This document shows, piece by piece, positions 62,801 through 64,000 of a DNA stretch of 64,000 nucleotides. Source of the DNA: Soonwooa sp023440705 (GTDB taxonomy: Bacteria; Bacteroidota; Bacteroidia; Flavobacteriales; Weeksellaceae); NCBI GenBank assembly GCA_023440705.1, contig JAEXRP010000003.1, positions 94,896 through 158,895 of the forward strand. Direction: 5' to 3'. Both the position numbers and the translations under genes were made by a program. The notes under the pieces are model-generated. The model searched no databases. It was not told the DNA's origin and was given only the letters and a program-made list of their open reading frames with translations. Every line of letters begins with the position of its first letter. The first letter of the stretch is position 1.

Positions 62801-64000
62801 CTTGGTGGACCAACTATTGGATTCTTGTTAGGATCTCAGGCGGATATTCGTCGTCTTGCAATCGAAAGATCTTGGATTTCGAGATCAGACTATATGACGG
62901 ATGCTTATACGGAGATGACGACGCGTAACTTGACTGCGAATCTACAAGTGATGCCAGTTAATGATTTAAGAATCGATTTCAATGTGCTGCAAAACTACTC
63001 GCGTAACTTTATGCAGACTGGTTTCAATGTCAATCCAGATCCAGCTTTCTCATTCGGTTCAGAGATGATAACACACTCGAGTACGGCTTGGACATTTGGT
63101 ACAGCCTTTACAGATGGTGCTGCACTTTATGATAAGATTAAAGAAAATGCGAGACTTATTTCTCAAGAATTAGGAGGCGCAGCAACGGCTACGGGTTATG
63201 CGGACGGTTATGATATTTCAAACGCTTATGTATTGATTCCTGCTTTCAAAGCGGCAGTAGAAGGTAAGTCACCGAAACAATTAGGTAGCGTTAGAAAATC
63301 TGGTTTCCCACTTCCAAACTGGAAATTAACTTATAGCGGGCTTAAGAACCTTCCGATTGTTAATAGTCAGTTCTCGAAGTTTGATGTGTTACACAGTTAT
63401 TCATCAACTTATACGATGGCAGGTGTACAATCAAATATCGATTACTTTAACAGAAAATCAGCTGGTGAAAAAGATGTTAATGGCAATTATATTAATCCAT
63501 ATACTTTCTCACAAGTAGGATATGTTGAGGCTTTCTCTCCGCTTATTGGTATTGATGTGACGATGCGTAATAACATGCAGTTCCGTGCATCGTATAACAG
63601 AGACAGAGCTTATATGTTAGGTTTGATAAATCATACTTTAACAGAAGATATGGGAACTGAGTATGTTATTGGTTACGGCTATATTCTTAAAGATTTAAAA
63701 CTGAAAATTAACTTTAAAGGAAGACCTCGAGATATCAAGAGTGACCTTAACATAAGAGCAGATTTAGCTTTAAGAGATAATAAAACAAGAATCACAAATA
63801 TTTTAATTGACGATTCTCAAGTAACGGGAGGACAAAAGTTATTGACATTAAAATTATCAGCAGATTATAATATGTCACAAAACTTTAACCTGAAATTCTT
63901 CTACGACCAAATGGTTACAAAGTATAAGATTTCAACAGCCTTCCCGCTGTCAACAGTTAGAGCAGGTCTTACCGCAACATTCACATTCGGTGGTGGAGGC
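56900..64000 (+). CDS. sprA: T9SS outer-membrane translocon SprA (Sov), 3' end outside window
   Basis: SprA forms the giant outer-membrane pore through which T9SS cargo reaches the surface. The frame is open for 2367 codons to the last base, with no stop and no frameshift at the places I translated. It starts at GTG 56900. An in-frame TAA lies 15 nt upstream and no ATG is near. A signal peptide (VRREFYFKKIFALLLVLVG, cleaved after AMA before QEK) is followed by ASPIRYEAFYDVKEGIYYLYPK and GYASFDLGVLLQKIDNP. Repeats of outer-membrane beta-strand pattern continue to TATFTFGGGG at the end. Known SprA proteins are about 2400 residues, so only the last residues should be missing. It is by far the largest gene here. 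Confidence 0.95.
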   Translation, partial: MRREFYFKKIFALLLVLVGCIQAMAQEKPNDSVNIKNHFNLASPIRYEAFYDVKEGIYYLYPKIGNTTVGNPLVMTFDQYRNYMLQNQLKSYFQEKSDNNNLANRKDQADAKKKGLLPSITIRNKIFENIFGSNKIELIPQGYASFDLGVLLQKIDNPLILPQNRNNFTINIQQRMQLGLTGKVGENLQLKANYDTQSGFAFENRMNLMWQAKGSWKDLQSKGLDDKTTGGEDKVIKKVEFGNVSMPLSTSLIRGAQSLFGLKTDFQLGKTTGTFVFSQQQGEARNIVVQGGGAISTFKVNAYDYEDNQHYFLGHYFYDNYDKTLLTYPTLSTRINVTRLEVWVLDQGSANLQDQKSIVGIRDLGDGVGAYPSNAQNGLYNAVTGLGAGLRDVGTAYNTINGQNLPNAQGGTEPYIDGEQFIFNRKAKRLNPGEYKFNPQLGYISLNQRLNDNQFLAVSYSYTIAGSDQVYKVGEFSEESSVLVTKMLKSNTMVKTTSPMWDLMMKNIYPMNANQVQQENFLLNVYYRDNTSGGKVNYLPGITTPENNLLKTVNWDRLNLNNDVQAENGVFGDGIFDFVPGLTIEPEQGKLIFTKVQPFGKTMSDLIESLPNSNSIDAKQYVYTDLYTKLKETAKQSNLAQRYTIEGRYKGAQGQGISMGAINVPQGSVRVTANGVQLTEGVDYTVDYMLGTVTIINEQVKQSGQAINISMENQMTFNTQRKRFLGLNLERRFNDHLTVGATVVNYAERPLTQKVNFGQEAVNNTMAGFNILYNNELPFLTRLTDKIPFINTEAPSNLNFKAEAAYLIPGQNKGTNDQSYIDDFEQTTSKISLKEPSLWSIASKPELNKTDPIFANAGLNDDTQNGYGRGLTSWYNIDPRFYGVGGKAPNGINAQVLSNHRSRRVMMSELYNERDFVAGEQTMLTTFDVSFYPSQRGPYNVNPLDESANQRWGGLMRSIGVSNFVNSNIEYVEFWMMDPYADGNNLGNDPKLLLQLGNVSEDVLKDGKLLYENGMPTTSNPTQTTSSEWGSQPTQFPILYAFSTEGDERTQQDLGYDGLNDEAESSKFGVSFNNPVTNELDPASDNFVFYMSDKFQGTLASSLIDRYRYFRNPQGNSQANTLEVATQLPDAEDVNRDYNLDQSEDYNQYTIDLAKDKLVLDGTNKIVDIKEVNVKFENGQNSKVKWYLFRIPVSQYDDKSLGGNGDAAILNNVRFARMILKGFEQTSTLRFGTFDLVRSDWRKYTNRLAYNNAADDLNEGQSITNISKFDVGSVNLEENALGKPPYVLPPGIDRQVLSGNAGAQRQNESSLYMKVNNLGKEARGVFKNTNLDMRRYKKLELFVHAEDLKNVMNTSVDPDAKFFIRFGSDATDNYYEYEASLKYTAQNATSPLDIWPTENQVNLAIEEFVNAKMKRDELVKDNAPGVKLDTRYEYVDYKPDGDNKKIFIKGRPSLGNVTNILIGVRNNDGAGSNRGMMAGQQKDLILWVNEIRLSEIENKGGYAGNASLNFNLGDFALVNANAAYSSVGFGAIDQKPSERAQSSNSTFSINTTVNVDKFLPEKVGMKIPLNYSYTQTIEDPKYNPLDNDVELTKSPNEADLKKVVRTYSQQRSIGVVNMRKERMNPNKKPKFYDVENLSLTTIYNDDYFRDIYTKRNYRQYLKGSIEYNYNFKPFVLRPFNKMISDTAKSYKYLRWIKEVNFNPVPTRLSFRTMLDRNYNELEFRNIDALINGNIDNSNTIRNRTFYFGWQYSLGFNFTKSLKMEINSETRTLNDNLSVYDMNTSSIFGNPFRAGRPVQYNHRVQLNYRLPFEYLPYLDFINAELGYSFQYNWNARSSALRNFQNPETGVIESLGNVGQNTNTILATSTVDVPKFLGKFKYFQKITETMSKRRQEIDSLNNVYSQNFLKKGKKKEFKAYKFKNKLSPFQAVAYALTSIKQLDVNYNENNGIVLPGLLSAPNFYGVGQTLGGPTIGFLLGSQADIRRLAIERSWISRSDYMTDAYTEMTTRNLTANLQVMPVNDLRIDFNVLQNYSRNFMQTGFNVNPDPAFSFGSEMITHSSTAWTFGTAFTDGAALYDKIKENARLISQELGGAATATGYADGYDISNAYVLIPAFKAAVEGKSPKQLGSVRKSGFPLPNWKLTYSGLKNLPIVNSQFSKFDVLHSYSSTYTMAGVQSNIDYFNRKSAGEKDVNGNYINPYTFSQVGYVEAFSPLIGIDVTMRNNMQFRASYNRDRAYMLGLINHTLTEDMGTEYVIGYGYILKDLKLKINFKGRPRDIKSDLNIRADLALRDNKTRITNILIDDSQVTGGQKLLTLKLSADYNMSQNFNLKFFYDQMVTKYKISTAFPLSTVRAGLTATFTFGGGG

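Overview
The window is a contiguous piece of an AT-rich bacterial chromosome from the Bacteroidota, class Flavobacteriia, most likely the Weeksellaceae (Chryseobacterium / Epilithonimonas group). The evidence is the TAnnTTTG promoter box in front of many genes (in three cases with a TTTG box exactly 19 nt upstream), the near absence of Shine-Dalgarno sites, a type IX secretion system (T9SS) translocon gene (sprA) and two cargo genes with type B sorting domains, a DUF3667 protein, an ExbB-ExbD-ExbD-TonB cluster of the Bacteroidetes kind, and bacillithiol synthesis. No rRNA, prophage, insertion sequence or CRISPR array was seen. There is one tRNA gene (His).

Layout. 1-3700: a partial membrane gene, a DUF3667 gene, and the ribosomal genes rplM-rpsI-rpsB. 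3700-16300: a block containing trmB, a carboxypeptidase-regulatory-like protein, two large T9SS type B cargo proteins, a Cys/Met-metabolism PLP enzyme with a divergent Lrp regulator, and tsf. It is flanked by two paralogous small secreted proteins in opposite orientation. This arrangement suggests that the whole block is an inversion that split an ancestral rpsB-tsf neighbourhood. 16300-19000: accA and gltX. 19000-24500: a surface-glycan island with a GT90-like gene facing five genes on the minus strand, which include two tandem paralog pairs. 24500-32700: rocD, accC, accB, rpmF, DUF177, pdxA, ribE, an orphan histidine kinase and trmN6. 32700-37400: ftsE, rpmH, waaA (Kdo transferase), a GT2, a DoxD-DoxA fusion and a small exported protein. 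37700-47600: leuS with an in-frame repeat insertion, the ExbB/ExbD/ExbD/TonB cluster with a PstS-like lipoprotein and a TPR protein, bshB1 and tRNA-His. 47600-48200: a very AT-rich stretch without a gene that ends in a plus-strand terminator. 48200-52300: DUF3810, a sugar MFS transporter with a large insertion, plsC and gtrA. 52600-64000: a small hypothetical, a BadF-type kinase, maeB, ruvA and sprA, which starts at GTG 56900 and runs off the window end.

How the genes fit together. Outer-envelope biology dominates: LPS core synthesis (waaA, GT2/GT90, GtrA), TonB energisation, T9SS secretion (sprA) and two of its likely substrates. The rest is housekeeping: translation (L13, S9, S2, L32, L34, EF-Ts, GltX, LeuS, TrmB, TrmN6), fatty-acid initiation (accA, accB, accC), vitamins B2 and B6, and cell division (ftsE).

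The observations most worth a second look are the inferred ~12 kb inversion, the repeat-derived insertion in the LeuRS editing domain and related repeats in two operon spacers, a three-way-junction candidate in the rpsB leader, a recurrent promoter-to-ATG spacing of 4-6 nt implying leaderless mRNAs, and the geneless stretch before 48220. I see no clear previously undescribed multi-gene system such as a defence locus.
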